Positions 11,781 through 24,373 are shown, counted from the stretch's first letter. The stretch: 64,000 bases of DNA from Sialis fuliginosa (GCA_961205875.1 OY540812.1:12586001-12650000), one strand, 5' to 3'. Numbers and translations: made by a program. The notes: generated by a model not told the origin, from the letters alone.

Positions 11781-12141
11781 TCGGTAGAAAGAGAAAGAAC
11801 AAGATTGTGGATCACAGAATAAAGATACTCCAGAATCGACAGTCCACGTCGCGTAGATACCTAATATTTTCTATCTCTTATTATTTATGATTGACACTGA
11901 CTTACATAAAGTGCAATGGCTCACATAATCTATGTCATGCAATGTCTTTGGTCACATACGTATATGTAAAAAGAATAAAGAACACGCATACTAACATAAC
12001 GATAAGTTAAACAAAAATAAACAAAACACACACATTTTTTCGTTAGAACCAATAAAGTAGTAATAATGTACAAAGAGTTGTTGTGTGCCAGCTGCGATGA
12101 TATACACATTACACAAAACGAATGGGTTCTTTTGCAATGAA

Positions 12142-12250
12142 TATAAATATGATACTTTAAAGAAACTGCGCGCGAGTCCGAGTGGCCGAGCTCGCGCTGA
12201 GTTACGGCCGGCCAGGAACAGGAATTTCAATTCTTGCTCGCTGTGTAAGT
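12142..12250 (+). promoter_or_regulatory. Candidate TATA promoter and non-coding first exon
   Basis: TATAAATA at 12142-12149 is followed about 25-30 bp later by a CpG-rich patch that stands out from its AT-rich surroundings. The patch contains a 7-bp stem GCGCGAG/CTCGCGC and ends in a perfect donor, CTGT|GTAAGT at 12245. No downstream exon could be linked, so this may be chance. Confidence 0.22.
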
Positions 12251-12565
12251 TTCCAACATATGTTACACACACATACACATATGAGTGCGCGTATATCGGG
12301 ACGGGTACGAATTATTACAGGTTTTATTAGTTTTCCTTACATTTAATTATATTACATGAAAAAGAATTGTAGTGATTAATCTCATGCTGACTTTCAGTTA
12401 CAGGTTTATGAGATTTTGTAATATTTTGAAAGATGTGATGCTTTTCATACAGATATTTGAACAGTTCTTGGCTTCTGGGTGTAATATCTGTATTTAATAA
12501 TATGATGAAGATGTAACAAATCATCACATAATAAATCGGTGGTTTTATTAACATGGAAATATTAA
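12251..12565. other. Unannotated stretch
   Basis: No supportable feature lies between the CpG-rich patch and the Helitron. The minus-strand ORF at 12327-12554 has no recognisable content. Confidence 0.35.
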
Positions 12566-12881
12566 TCTTAATATATAAAAACGTCGGTGCGTATATGTGT
12601 TCTCATCACGCCTAAACCACTGGACGTATCGAAGCCATATACATACCATATGTTCGCTGGAGTTGAGAAAGTGTTTTAATGGTCCGATTTGGCTCATATT
12701 CAGAATATATGTTAGTTACGTGGAAAGAAATATTTTTACCAAAAATAGACCCATTATGTGTATTTATGATTTGATTTTTAAACAAATTATTTTTGGTCGT
12801 TAGCTAAAACAATTACAACCCTCTATACGTGACACAGGGTGAAATATTAACTCCCTTGCGAAGCCGGGGCGGGTCTGCTAG
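12566..12881 (+). mobile_element. Non-autonomous Helitron, 316 bp
   Basis: It begins TCTTAATATATAAAAACG after an A and ends GGCGGGTCTGCTAG before a T. This is the expected TC...CTRR structure with A|T insertion. A GC-rich block (GCGAAGCCGGGGCGGG) precedes the 3' end, where Helitrons carry a hairpin. There is no Rep/helicase; the ORF at 12597-12803 is not a gene. A diverged relative lies at 36498-36745. Confidence 0.7.
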
Positions 12882-15157
12882 TAACATAAAGGTATATATA
12901 GTGAGTACAATACCGGGATTCCAGAGTCTTGGATCATTAACTTTCAATTTGTTTATCTCAAGTTAACTATGATATGACAAAAATAGTAATGTATGTATTA
13001 AAAAGTAAATTAAAAATTCCTTATATTCCAAACCGAATTTCAATAAAATATAATTGTGTTATTATTAAAATTATTTAAATAATGAATTAGAGAAATTGTT
13101 TAAAAATATAATAATACCTTTAATAATATAAATTATAAAATCTTTCTAAAAAGTTCAAGAACAGCTAGAAGAGAAAAATAAATTGATAAAAAAACCTATA
13201 ATAATATGCTTTAAACTTTAAAATATTTAATAAACTTCTCAGAAATATAAAATAATAAATTGAAATCTTTTAAATCTTGGTATTGAACAGTTAATTTATG
13301 TTTATTAATTATTTTGTTTATCATTATTTTTCTTTTTCGTTTTTACTATATTCGTTTACTGTTTGTTTCCCAGAATGAGCAAATAAATTTAAACAGAAAT
13401 TTAAAAACAGTTTAAAAATAAACAAAAGTACTTTTTTACCCTTTCGTAAAAACATTAAGTTTCAATATATTTGTTTTATCGTTTTTGTTAATTTAACACA
13501 ACTGAATTTAAAAATAATTCTAAATGACAAAAAATAATTAAGTTTAAAAATAAAAATAGGTAGCAGGTGAAAAATCAGTAAATAAATAATGATTATGTGT
13601 GGAACATTTTGCGAGGGTTGAATAAAAAATGTAAATTGAATTTTTTCAGAAAATGTCGACGTTATTAATAATTAAAACTACTTTATTATGTGCAGTCAAC
13701 GGTTCAAAATATTTAATTTCTTTTTCAGGAACAAGCGAGTAAATGTGTAAATTTTCAAATGTTATTAAAGAGAGTTATGATGAAAATTTTCATAATGACT
13801 AAATTTTATTTCAGGTAGATTAATGGGTAACATTAATAATGATAAAAATATTGGTGAAAAGTTTAAATTATGATCATTATTATATAAATTATATTTTCAT
13901 ATTTCACATTTCTGTTTCAAAATATATTATTTTCAGGAATACAAGAATCAAAAAATACATTTATGTGTTTTTGTATTAAGTAAATATTAATTATAGGTTA
14001 CTATTTTTTCGAAAATCAATTAATAACAGAAACACGTGTTTAATTTCAATTACATGTTTTATTAAATTTAAAAGTATGTATTTTGACATATTTCAGTTTA
14101 ATTAAAATAAACAAAGCCAATTACATTTATTAAAAAACAAACGTTCTCTAACATTTAATCAATCGATTTCAATCAAAGCTACATTTTTTCAGTTTTTTAT
14201 TTTCAAAGGTTTCTGTAAATTTCTTTTCTTCTTCTTTTTATGATTGTGACATTTCAATTATATATTATTCGGTAGTCATAGCACCGATAATCGAAATAAA
14301 TTACTTTTCTTACATTCCTAAGATTGTACACAGTAATAGATATTACAATTTAAAAAAAGAAGAAGATATTTTATTAAAATCTTTATGTACGATATATAGA
14401 AGAGAATTGTAAAAGTGTAAAAATGAACATTGAAAAAACTCATTTAATTGTATAAAATATTTATATTATCCGTAGTATTTCATCGTATTTACATACATAT
14501 GTATTTTATTGTTCGTATATAAAAATATTATTAGTAATTTTTCTTATTCATTGCAGCAAATTAATTTGACTAATTCTTGACTGCAGGTATGATGAAGATA
14601 CTTTCAGATTTCCAAATCTGCCGTTGGAATTTTTTTTAGGATTATTTGTTATCAGTTATACTCCCGTCCTAAACGAAAAGGACTTATGTCGAAAAAATTC
14701 AAAATACTGTTTTTTCCGTATAGTATAGCTTGTAGGGTCACACATCCAATTATGTAAGCAAAAAAGTCATATATTTATTACAATATGAAAATTGGTATAT
14801 ATGTAGCTTTATGCCTGCACTTTAAGAAACTGATTAACGTAGTTGACCAAGGTGTGCAGGGGTAGTTTGGCAATGGGTGAAAGGAGTGAAAAAGTGATTT
14901 TTTATGAATAATATCAAAACGGATAATTTAAAATGTAGAAAAATGTTTAAATTATTTTTTGTAAGCATTAATTGGGTTTTTATTTTATTTCAATACAATA
15001 AAAATTGACCGAGATACAGCCATAAATATAGATAGTTATTTTGTTGTTTAAAGTTAGATTACTTTTAGTTTATAAGATTTTTATTATCTATGATCAGAGG
15101 CAAGATCTTAATGATTGTGATAAAAATTAGAATTGTTGCAGTGAAGCTATGCATGTT
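12882..15157. other. Very AT-rich stretch, nothing identified
   Basis: About 2.3 kb of A/T-dominated sequence with no open frame of note and no inverted-end element recognised. Several TTTTCAGG-like strings look like splice acceptors but have no coding sequence beside them. Confidence 0.4.
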
Positions 15158-15342
15158 CAGTGGCATAACCAGCGAAAAGATGGGGGGTCTGGCCCCTCCA
15201 CAGTGATTTTACCAGCGAGGGGCCAGATAGTAATACCTTATCCGTAACATATATATAAATAAAAAAGTATATTTTCTAAACACATAGAATTTCTTAAAAA
15301 TAAATTTAGCTATCTCCTCTAAAAGTTCTGGTTACGCTACTG
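15158..15342. mobile_element. hAT MITE, 185 bp
   Basis: The left end is CAGTGGCATAACCAGCGAAA and the right end is TTCTGGTTACGCTACTG, its diverged complement. Flanking 8-mers TGCATGTT (left) and TACATGTT (right) match at 7 of 8 positions, consistent with an aged hAT duplication. A GC-rich block containing GGGGCCAGAT lies inside. Confidence 0.65.
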
Positions 15343-15660
15343 TACATGTTATATTACATGTAGGTGTAGGTACCTATATATGCATATATGGGAGGAGTAA
15401 GTAAACTTAATTACGACTGACTTTTTGTCTACGCCACTGCATGTCAGTGTAAGATCTTTATAATGAGATTAATATCTTGTTATTTTAAGATTTTAATGAG
15501 ATGTCAATAAAAAGTATTTGCATACAGTCTTTATATTTAATTCAATAGTAACAAAGCTGATCTTTTAATGCTTTTGTACCATTAACGAATATGTTTGAAT
15601 ATTAGATGTCTTATTATTCGCTGAGATTAGAGTTCTGTAAGATATAGGTACTCGTACGTC

Positions 15661-16670
15661 CAGAGCCGGCGCCCTGTGCGAGATTTATTTTTCCGCCCTC
15701 TTTCCCCTTAAAAAGATCACCGAAAATGTCAATTAAAATTGATAAATTAACAAATAATTTGAATAGTTGATATCTCAGCTTGGTGCGATCCTACAGACTC
15801 CAACTTTTTTTTAAAATATAGCTTACATCATTAACTTTAAGACTGTCAAATGCCCTAAGACCGTCGATACCCCTTTCCCCTATTATTAAGAAATTAAAAA
15901 AATGATAAATTAACAAATAAGTTGAATAATTAATATGTCAGTATATCATCTCACACATTTTTTAACGACTCTGATGAAAAAAAAATCATAGAACTTAATT
16001 TATACTAGACTACATTACGAATAATTTAACAGATCAAAACTAGAATGATTGATTGACCATATCTACTTAATAATTAAATATAGTGAGTTCATTTTTAATT
16101 TCTTTTCTTTGTAATTTTATAGAGAACAAAAAGTATTTACAATTTTGATTGATTTCGCGATAGGGTTGCAGTTAAAACACAAAACGTGAAAAATCGTACA
16201 TATACATATGTGCATTTTCTAATACATTTTTCAGCTCTGGGGATTGGCCTAACAGTGCTTGTACTTTTTTCATAAAAATGAATCATTTTTAGAAGAATTT
16301 GAAGAAAATATTTAAGAAAAATAGATAGTTTGAAAAAATAAACATTAACAATTAACCTTTGCTCTAAAATACCTTATTAAAGGTTTTCTGGGTTGCTGAG
16401 TAAGGATTTGTTAGTTAGCAGCTATCAAATCAAAATAAATTTCATAGAATTTAAAAAAAATTAACTTTGTTTATATTTAGCAATATTTTTTTGCTAAATC
16501 GGGTTTAACAGATCGACAAAAAATTTAAAGATTAAAAAAAAGTTTATTAAAAAATTACAGCCTGCACACTGATTTTAACCAAAAAAGTCACTTATGTCCC
16601 ATTGTGCGCCGCCCCACCTGGTCTGGTGCCCCGGGGGGTCGCACTGGTTTCCCCCCTAAAGCCGGTGCTG
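15661..16670. mobile_element. hAT element, 8-bp TSD CGTACGTC; satellite progenitor family
   Basis: The 1010 bp element starts CAGAGCCGGCGCC and ends AAAGCCGGTGCTG. A perfect duplication CGTACGTC lies at 15653-15660 and 16671-16678. No transposase frame remains. The interior holds two diverged direct sub-repeats (about 15720-15815 and 15880-15985). The reverse complement of 15747-15842 aligns with the satellite monomer of 40678-45101. The CAGAGCCGGC terminus is the same as that at 39007. Confidence 0.85.
15747..15842 (-). repeat. Satellite-homologous segment inside the hAT element
   Basis: Read on the minus strand it contains TCTTAAAG, GTAAGCTA, TTTTAAAAAAAA, GGAGTCT, GATCGC and CCAAGCTGAGATAT in the same order and spacing as the ~184 bp array monomer. 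By eye about 80-85% of bases match over ~95 positions. It is a single unit here rather than an array. Confidence 0.8.
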
Positions 16671-16678
16671 CGTACGTC

Positions 16679-17550
16679 AATTAATGAAATATTAAACTAA
16701 TTATGTGTCTTTTTATAAAGAAACATTCCAGTGTATCATTTAGAAAAAAGTATGAGTGATTACAAATATCAATAAACATTCTTTTTATTATGCAGAGGGT
16801 ACGAATTATCCATTTTGTACTGCTTGTGCTATTTTTATACAAGAAGTATAACAATTTTTTAACTACAAATTAAATAACGAACGTATTCTTACTGATAAGC
16901 GAATAGAACATTAGTTAAAAACTAAAATAGCCATTTTAATAAGACCATACGAGTTAACAATAACAAACATTATACTTGTTAACAATTAACACATTAGATG
17001 TTGGACAAAAGCCACGGAGCTCTAAAATCAAAAACGTCCACACCGACAAAGTGGCCGCGTATGTAACATCAAAGTAGGGGGACGCGATATTTCTTTGTCA
17101 CAGGATGCCAAAACAAATATCTGGCTACTTTAATGTGGTAATGGACACACATTCACTAGGCCATTGTAGCATTCCTTCAAGCCATTAACACATGGCGCTG
17201 CCTTTGATCAGCGGACGGTACTAAAGTCGCCCGCCAATGCTTACACATTCTTATTTGACGTTTGTTGTGCACAATGAATCTCTCGACAAATGCTTCCAAG
17301 TTATTTCACGCCGATGAAGATAATGAAAATAATGCATGTCTACACCTGCCTCACATACATTTCTATTGTCTTCACACAAATGTTATTTTTTATCATCGTT
17401 TATAAACATGTCCAAGGAGCGTGTTGCTAAAATTCATTTTATTAGATTTAACGCGTTCTATATAGAAATTAAGAACTTTTATTTATTGGAATAAAGTAAT
17501 ATAGTTTCCCAAAAAAACAATTAAAAAAATAGCTTTTGTTATTCAAGAAA
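16679..17550. other. Unannotated; GC-richer non-coding block at 17.0-17.34 kb
   Basis: 16990-17340 is more GC-balanced than its surroundings and contains no long frame. It could be a conserved regulatory element or a decayed exon. Nothing in it was recognised. Confidence 0.25.
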
Positions 17551-18193
17551 GGCTGTAACCGGGTAAACATGCTAAACATGTCTTTGCATAGCTTTGACTG
17601 ATTTTTTTCGGAAGTCACATTCTATGTAATTTTCAACCTGACCAAATATTAGCTTCCAAAAATTGATAGTTTTCGAAAGTTCAGCACTGTTTAGCAACAA
17701 ATTAGAGATGTTTTAAAAGTACTAAGACACTTGCACTCTTTAGAGTTCGCTCGCTCCGCGCCGATACGACCGTATGCGAATTTATATGAGTATGTTATAC
17801 CCTTTGAATCAGTTTGGGATTTTGATATGTTGTTTGGGTACATACAAGGTATATTTTATGAAAAAATGGCAATTGCCCTCAGAGTACAACATGGTGTTTT
17901 TTTATTTTTTTTATTTTGTTAATTTTTTTTAAGGTTTACTATGTACAGAGGATCATAAATATATTACCTCTGATGAGTCTTAAGTACCTCTATAATATAC
18001 TACAAACGCCATCAAATTCAATTGACGAATTATAAAAAAAAAAATAATTTTTAATAGAAATATTTTTTTCGAAACCTATAAAATTTTGGAAGCTAATATT
18101 TGGTCAAGTTGAAAATTACATAGAATGTGACATTAAAAAAAATCAGCCAAATCTATATTAAAACATGTTTTGCATGCTTACCCGGCTATAGTC
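17551..18193. mobile_element. Foldback element, ~125 bp arms
   Basis: The ends GGCTGTAACCGGGTAAACAT and its diverged complement (ATGCTTACCCGGCTATAGTC) bound arms at about 17551-17680 and 18065-18193. The spacer contains a small GC-rich island (17735-17780). The ORF at 17731-17922 lies within the spacer and has no recognised content. No clear target duplication was seen. Confidence 0.7.
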
Positions 18194-18217
18194 TAGAAAA
18201 ATTATGATATAAAAATC

Positions 18218-18360
18218 TAAAGGTGGTTTTGTAACAAAAATATAAAACACCAATACGGTGTTTTTTGATAAAATGACAACAAAACCTTCATATTTTAAAT
18301 TCGAACTATTTTAAAAACACCGTATTTGTGTTTTGTCATGTTGGTGTAAAACCACTATTA
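18218..18360. mobile_element. Short foldback MITE, 143 bp
   Basis: Arms of about 48 bp start TAAAGGTGGTTTTGTAACAA and the complement of TGTAAAACCACTATTA, with ACACCNNTACGGTGTTTTT near the centre on both sides. It lies 25 bp right of the preceding foldback. Confidence 0.6.
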
Positions 18361-19078
18361 CTTTTCTAAGAATAGAAATGAACGAGACATTAATAATATT
18401 TTTTGTATATGTGCAAATTAATTGAAAAGTAAAACATAAGAAAAAAATTATTGTTCAACTAAACTAAACAATTTTAAATTCGACTTACTTGTTAGTTATT
18501 AAATCATAATTTAGAATTATTACACCATTTATGAAGATTCTTAAGCCTTTGCAAGTACCTACATCCACAAGTAAATTATAGAAACATAAATATTATGAAT
18601 TAAAACGTTGGGACACTAGGGTTTGCCATTTAATTCAATTTCAAATACAATTACAGTAAAACCTCTTCATTAATTGCAGCATTTAAACCTGATGTATATT
18701 GTAATAAACAAAACATATTATGTTATAGGTATAGTACGTTTCATAAAGTCTACAAACTTGGAAGCTCGTTTTAACATTGTTTTAAGTAACAGCCAACTAG
18801 TTAGTTGTGCTTGTTAAACTTTGTTGGTACACAATGGCGGCTCATGATAAAAATTATTTGTTAAAAATATAATATATTAAAATAGTTTTAGGTTTTACAA
18901 GTAAGTCTGAATTGAGGATCAAAGCCAGTGGCTTTTAACCAGTGTGCCGCAACTAATGAATTAAATATGAATCACTAATTAATTATTTCCCACAATATGA
19001 GTATTAACATCACTTTCCACGAACCGAACGTAGAACTACTTCTATATCACTGTGAATTTCTGACTGAATAAACAAATA
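18361..19078. other. Unannotated AT-rich stretch
   Basis: No exon, RNA gene or element end was recognised. Confidence 0.4.
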
Positions 19079-19080
19079 TA

Positions 19081-21335
19081 CACTCACGGAAAAAATTAAA
19101 GGACCACTTTTATTTTTCGAAAAAATTGCTCATTTTCAAAGTAATGCCGATAGGTCAAATATGATCCATTTTTTACTTATAGGATATGAAAATTGAAGGA
19201 AATTTTATCATCTTTTCGAATTTAGGGGTATATTTGTTTTATTAAACTTATTATTGTGACCAAATCGCGGTTTAATAAAAAATAAAAAAATTGATTTTTT
19301 TTTGCAATTTTGAAAGATACCCACGGGGATGTTAAATTTTTTTTCTAAAATTTCAAGATAACCATTCTGCAGGAAATTTGTACAGCTTTAAAACGCTTTT
19401 TCAAATTTGTTTTATAATTTTTTGGTGTTACGATATTCGAGTTTGAATGAAAAAAGTACCAAAAAGATTTAAACGACCATAAAGGGCCTAATGTTAGTCG
19501 CACAGAAAAGAAAAAAAAAGAATATTAAAGCTTAAATAATCACATATTGTCTAGTAGCATTTATAAAATGTTTAATTTTAACTTAACCCTTCAAATACGA
19601 AAAACAAAACAGTGTTCGAATTTAAATAATCCTGTAAAAATAACCTTTTTTAAATCATAGATCTAATGTTTAGAATGTATCCAGAAATAAAGTTCTATCA
19701 AAGAATATGAAAATTAGACTTATTACCTTCTATGTGAACAAAGGTTCCAGTAAAAATCTTTTAATTTGGCTGAGAAATTGCATTTTGAATTTTTTGTATA
19801 CGTTTAGGATTTGACCGTACTTTTTATAACAAGTTTTTCTTTGGGATTTTTTTTTTGAGAAAAATTGTAAGAAGGAAAAAGTTTTTCTTTTTTGTTAAAG
19901 AATATTCATAATTTTTTTCAGATGTTTTATATCAATATTGTGGGATTAAATTTATTTTGAATAGGGTACTTTTTCATTCAAACTTGAATATCTTGGCATC
20001 AAAAAATGTGACAATCATTTTTTAAAAAGCATTTTGAAGCTGAGAAAATTTACTAAATGATGAATATCATGGAATTTTGAAAAAAAATAATCATACATCC
20101 CCGTGTGAAACTTCCATAACTACAAAAAATTTCAATTTTTAATTTCAGTCAACTGCGTGTGGTCATGAAAAAACGTTCAACAACATATTAAAGACTCTTG
20201 ATTTCGACAGTTAAATTAATTTTCATTGAATTTTCACCGCTTATTCGTTCAAAGTAACTGAATTTTTTTGGTCCACACGTAGTTGACTAAAAAAAATTAA
20301 TTATTTATTTGCAGTTATAGAATAGGGATGTACGATTATTTTTTTTCAAAATTCCATGATATTCATCATTTAGTAAATTTTCTCAGCTTCAAAATGCTTT
20401 TTAAAAAATGATTGTCACATTTTTTGATGCCAAGATATTCAAGTTTGAATGAAAAAGTACCCTATTCAAAATAAATTTAATCCCATAATATTCATATAAA
20501 ACATCTGAAAAAAATTATGAATATTCTTTATTTTTATTCAAAAATTGATTGTTTTTCGAAAAAAAAAATCCCAAAGAAAAAATTGTTATAAAATGTACGG
20601 TAAAATCCTAAACGTATACAAAAAATTCAAAATGCAATTTCTCAGCCAAATTAAAACATTTTTACTAGAACCTTTGTTCACATAGAAGGTAATAAGTCTA
20701 ATTTTCATATTCTTTGATAGAACTTTATTTCTGGATACATTCTAAACATTAGATCTATGATTAAAAAAAGGTTATTTTTACAGGATTATTTAAATTCGAA
20801 CACTGTTTTGTTTTTCGTATTTGAAGGGTTAAGTTAAAATTAAACATTTTATAAATGCTACTAGACAATATGTGATTATTTAAGCTTTAATATTCTTTTT
20901 TTTTCTTTTCTGTGCGACTAACATTAGGCCCTTTATGGTCGTTTAAATCTTTTTGGTACTTTTTTCATTCAAACTCGAATATCGTAACACCAAAAAATTA
21001 TAAAACAAATTTGAAAAAGCGTTTTAAAGCTGTACAAATTTCCTGCAGAATGGTTATCTTGAAATTTTAGAAAAAAAATTTAACATCCCCGTGGGTATCT
21101 TTCAAAATTGCAAAAAAAAATCAATTTTTTTATTTTTTATTAAACCACGATTTGGTCACAATAATAAGTTTAATAAAATAAAATATACCCCTAAATTCGA
21201 AAAGATGATAAAATTTCCTTCAATTTTCATATCCTATAAGTAAAAAATGGATCATATTTGACCTATCGGCATTACTTTGAAAATGAGCAATTTTTTCGAA
21301 AAATAAAAGTGGTCCTTTAATTTTTTCCGTGAGTG
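19081..21335. mobile_element. Giant Tc1/mariner-type foldback, ~1.1 kb arms
   Basis: The element is 2255 bp. It starts CACTCACGGAAAAAATTAAA and ends with the perfect complement, with TA on both sides (19079-19080, 21336-21337) as for Tc1/mariner insertions. Left arm (to about 20176) and right arm (from about 20250) are nearly identical throughout, including GC-poor unique landmarks such as ACATTAGGCCCTTTATGG. Only ~75 bp of spacer separates them. No transposase is encoded. The near identity implies recent origin or ongoing arm homogenisation. Confidence 0.88.
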
Positions 21336-21371
21336 TAATATTCAGGCTATTTTGTTTAAATTATTATATTA

Positions 21372-22227
21372 TACAGGGTGGGACATTTAAAGTGTTACAG
21401 TTGATTATCTCAGAACCGTCGCATATTTTCAAAAAATGTTTCAACCAAAAAATGTTTGGTAGTAAGGGGGTAATCGAATAGTAATATTTATTTGCTATTT
21501 TAACGTGGCCTTTCTAGGATATTTGAAGGTAAACATAATTTTTTAAAATAGGAACCTATAATTTTTATTTAGTAATCTTATTTTTCGTCCAAAAACACGA
21601 ATCTTTTATTAAAAACTTTTTTTGAGCAACCAAAGCTTTCCTAAATATCTAACAAAATAATTCGAGATTTTGAACTTTCAAGAATTTTTTACTCAGAAAC
21701 CATAAACTTTAGAAAAAAGTACAAGATACAATTAGTTTAATGAAACTTGGAGAATTATTTTAGAATTTTTTTAACATTTCGTACTTTTTTTTGTTTTTGC
21801 TCAAATAAAATAAATATAAAAAGTTTTTTAAATAATTGTCCAAACTTTATTAGACCAAAATAAATATTTTGTGTATCCTGTACTTTTTTTCTAAAGTTTG
21901 TGGTTTCTGAGTAAAAATTTCTTGAAAGTTCAAAATCTCGAATTATTTTGTTAGATATTTAGGAAAGCTTGGGTTGTTCAAAAAAAGTTTTCAATGAAAG
22001 ATTCGTGTTTTTTCACGTATAATAAGATTACTAAATAAAAACTATAGGTTCTTATTTAAAAAAATGTTAACCTTCAAATATCCTTGAAGGCCACGTTAAA
22101 ATTGCAAATAAATATTACTATTCGATTACCCTCTTACAACCAAACATTTTTTGGTTAAAACATTTTTTTCAAATATACGATGGTTCTGAGATAATAAACT
22201 GTAACACTTTAAATGCCCCATCCTGTA
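21372..22227. mobile_element. Foldback element, ~400 bp arms (TACAGGGTG ends)
   Basis: It starts TACAGGGTGGGACATTTAAA and ends TTTAAATGCCCCATCCTGTA. The arms pair through most of their length and are a few per cent diverged. The termini are shared with the 794-1530 element, so they belong to one wider family. It begins only 35 bp after the 2.26 kb foldback. Confidence 0.8.
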
Positions 22228-23772
22228 TAGTACAAGGTTTTATGATAACCAATTTGTTTATCAGCTCTGATATTCGAGATGTAAGAAAAGTTATTTTCAG
22301 AATCTTAACAATTTTTAAATTGAATTGATGAAATAAAATATAAAAATAAAAATAAAACCGCCGACAAACATAACAAAAGTAGTCTGGCTAAGTCTTACAC
22401 ACCATTTGGGATCATCCATAAATTACGTCACACAAATTTAATGATTTCCCCCCCCATTCCCCCGCCTTGTCACAGGTTGTCACATTCGTGTGACCCCCTC
22501 CCTCCTATTGTGACGTCAAATATATATCGAAACAATAAGTAGGTACTCAAAATCAACGAAAAAAAAACAAAATTAATAATTTTTTTATTTATATAAAATA
22601 TTTTCGTTTATTAATAAAAATTATATGAACTTTTACCCGGCAAATGATATCTACATTAAGTACTTTGCAGGTCATAAATCCACGTAAACAGAACTAAAAT
22701 ATTTTTAATTTTCTTTGTATTTTAATATATAAGCAGTCATTATATTGAACGGTTTGACCCCAAAATGACCTTCAAATCTCCACTCAAGGTCAAAATTGTT
22801 ACCTCCATTGATTTTGCCCCTCTAAATCCTGAAACTTTTGTAACAAATATTTTTCTTAAAAATCCATAGTTTTCCAGATATAAAGCAATCTCAAGATTAA
22901 GATTAAAAAATCATCCTGTATACATACTTAGATTTCCTGAATTGTATAAATTTTTTAAGAGTTATAAAGAAATAATATAAAATAAAGTGAGTGTTTTTTT
23001 TTCAATTTGAAGCATTTTAACTAACAATAAATGGAGTTGAGTTCTTTTAAATTAATAACAAATGTAATTGTTGATTTTGAAAGTGGGTTAACTCCATTTG
23101 TGGTAAAGAAACACATTTTATTCATTTAATAATTGGGGTTATTTTAATAGTAATTATAAATTTAACTCTCTTAGAAACACTTAATCAATGTGGAACATTG
23201 ATATCTTACACGTATATTTTTAATTTTATTGAAACGCAAACTCTTTAATATCTCGTTTAAACATAAATGGAATTAGGCCACTTTCAAAATAAACGGCTCA
23301 TATATTTTAAGGATTAAGGATAATTAAAACAACATTTTAAAAATAATATTTCCCCCTTTACTAAATTACGAACCCGTCACTGGTGTATCTGACCATGTGT
23401 ACTTTTCTCCTAGGTCTATGCGCCGCGGATGTTTAACCGGAAATTAATTATCTCCCGAGGGAAGATACGCAACGTACATGTTTTACATATTTGTACTTAA
23501 CGTTTACACCTGTGGCATGTATTGAGAGGCACCGATTGTAAATGTTTGATACATGTGCCTTGGTTATTGGGTGTAAGGGGAATTGTTAATCTATGTTTGT
23601 TGAAGGATATTTGAATCATGATAAATATAGTTTTAATTTAGGTAAATGTTAATTATTTTAAAGTGAAACTTTCTTTGTTTGCATTAACCATGCGAATTAA
23701 ATAAATAAAGTAAACGATTATTAAATTAATAATCTAATGTATTATTTTAACACAAAAACTATTTACAAAACG
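22228..23772. other. Unannotated; possible solo arm and regulatory-like block
   Basis: 22440-22500 is C-rich (CCCCCCCCATTCCCCC-type run). 22740-22925 resembles one arm of a TACAGGGTG-family foldback and ends ATCATCCTGTATAC. 23375-23600 is GC-balanced and non-coding, with CGCCGCGGATG and TCTCCCGAGGGA motifs; it could be regulatory. Confidence 0.3.
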
Positions 23773-24373
23773 AAGTGGCGTACCGTAGATTTCTGAAGCC
23801 CCTCCCCCCAATACTATATGATAAATATGAAAATTGAAGACCTTTTTTTTCGTTGTTACCTCAAAGCCGCCCCCAATCCACAAAATTTCGCTTTCTACTA
23901 ATTTTGATGACCTTTTTTTGTTTCACAATATTGCGCTTTCTACTAATTTTGATCATCTTTTTTTCGTTGCTACTTCAACTTTATCGTCTTTAATCCACAA
24001 TGTTGTGCTTTTTACTAATTATTATAATTATATAATTTTATATTTATATATATTTATAAAAAACAACAGACAAAAACTATGGTTATGACTTATCAAATAC
24101 AAATCCCCTAACCATAAAAATTGTAAGAGTTTAGACTTACACGTGTTTTAATAGCAATGCTATCATCACCAGAGTCCTAAAGAGTGTTTTTATCATCATC
24201 AGAGTCCTAAAAACACTCTTTAGGACTCTGGTGATGATAGCATTGCTATTGAAACACGTGTAAGTCTAAACTCTTACAATTTTTATGGTTAGGGCATTTG
24301 TATTTGATATATATTTAATTTTTTTATAAATTTACCGCCTCTACCAAAGTGCCCCCGCCACGATACGCTACTG
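23773..24373. mobile_element. hAT element carrying a 100-bp-arm hairpin
   Basis: Left end AAGTGGCGTACCGTAGATT and right end CGCCACGATACGCTACTG are diverged complements of the CAGTRGCGTA hAT type. Flanking 8-mers ACAAAACG and ACAAAACA match at 7 of 8. The interior has three degenerate copies of a ~60 bp unit (CGCTTTCTACTAATTTTGAT, 23875-24020) and the hairpin at 24092-24308. There is no transposase; the ORF at 23834-24088 crosses the internal repeats. Confidence 0.7.
24092..24308. repeat. Near-perfect hairpin, 100-bp arms, 17-nt loop
   Basis: Arms 24092-24191 and 24209-24308 pair with only a few mismatches. The loop is ATCATCATCAGAGTCCT, which itself repeats part of the arm. It is much more conserved than the ends of the element that carries it. 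Transcription would give a long hairpin RNA suited to siRNA processing. Confidence 0.85.

Noticed and set aside
12170-12235. tRNA-like GAGTGGCCGAG string and stem
   Set aside because: The order of motifs does not give A and B boxes at tRNA spacing, and no cloverleaf can be drawn.
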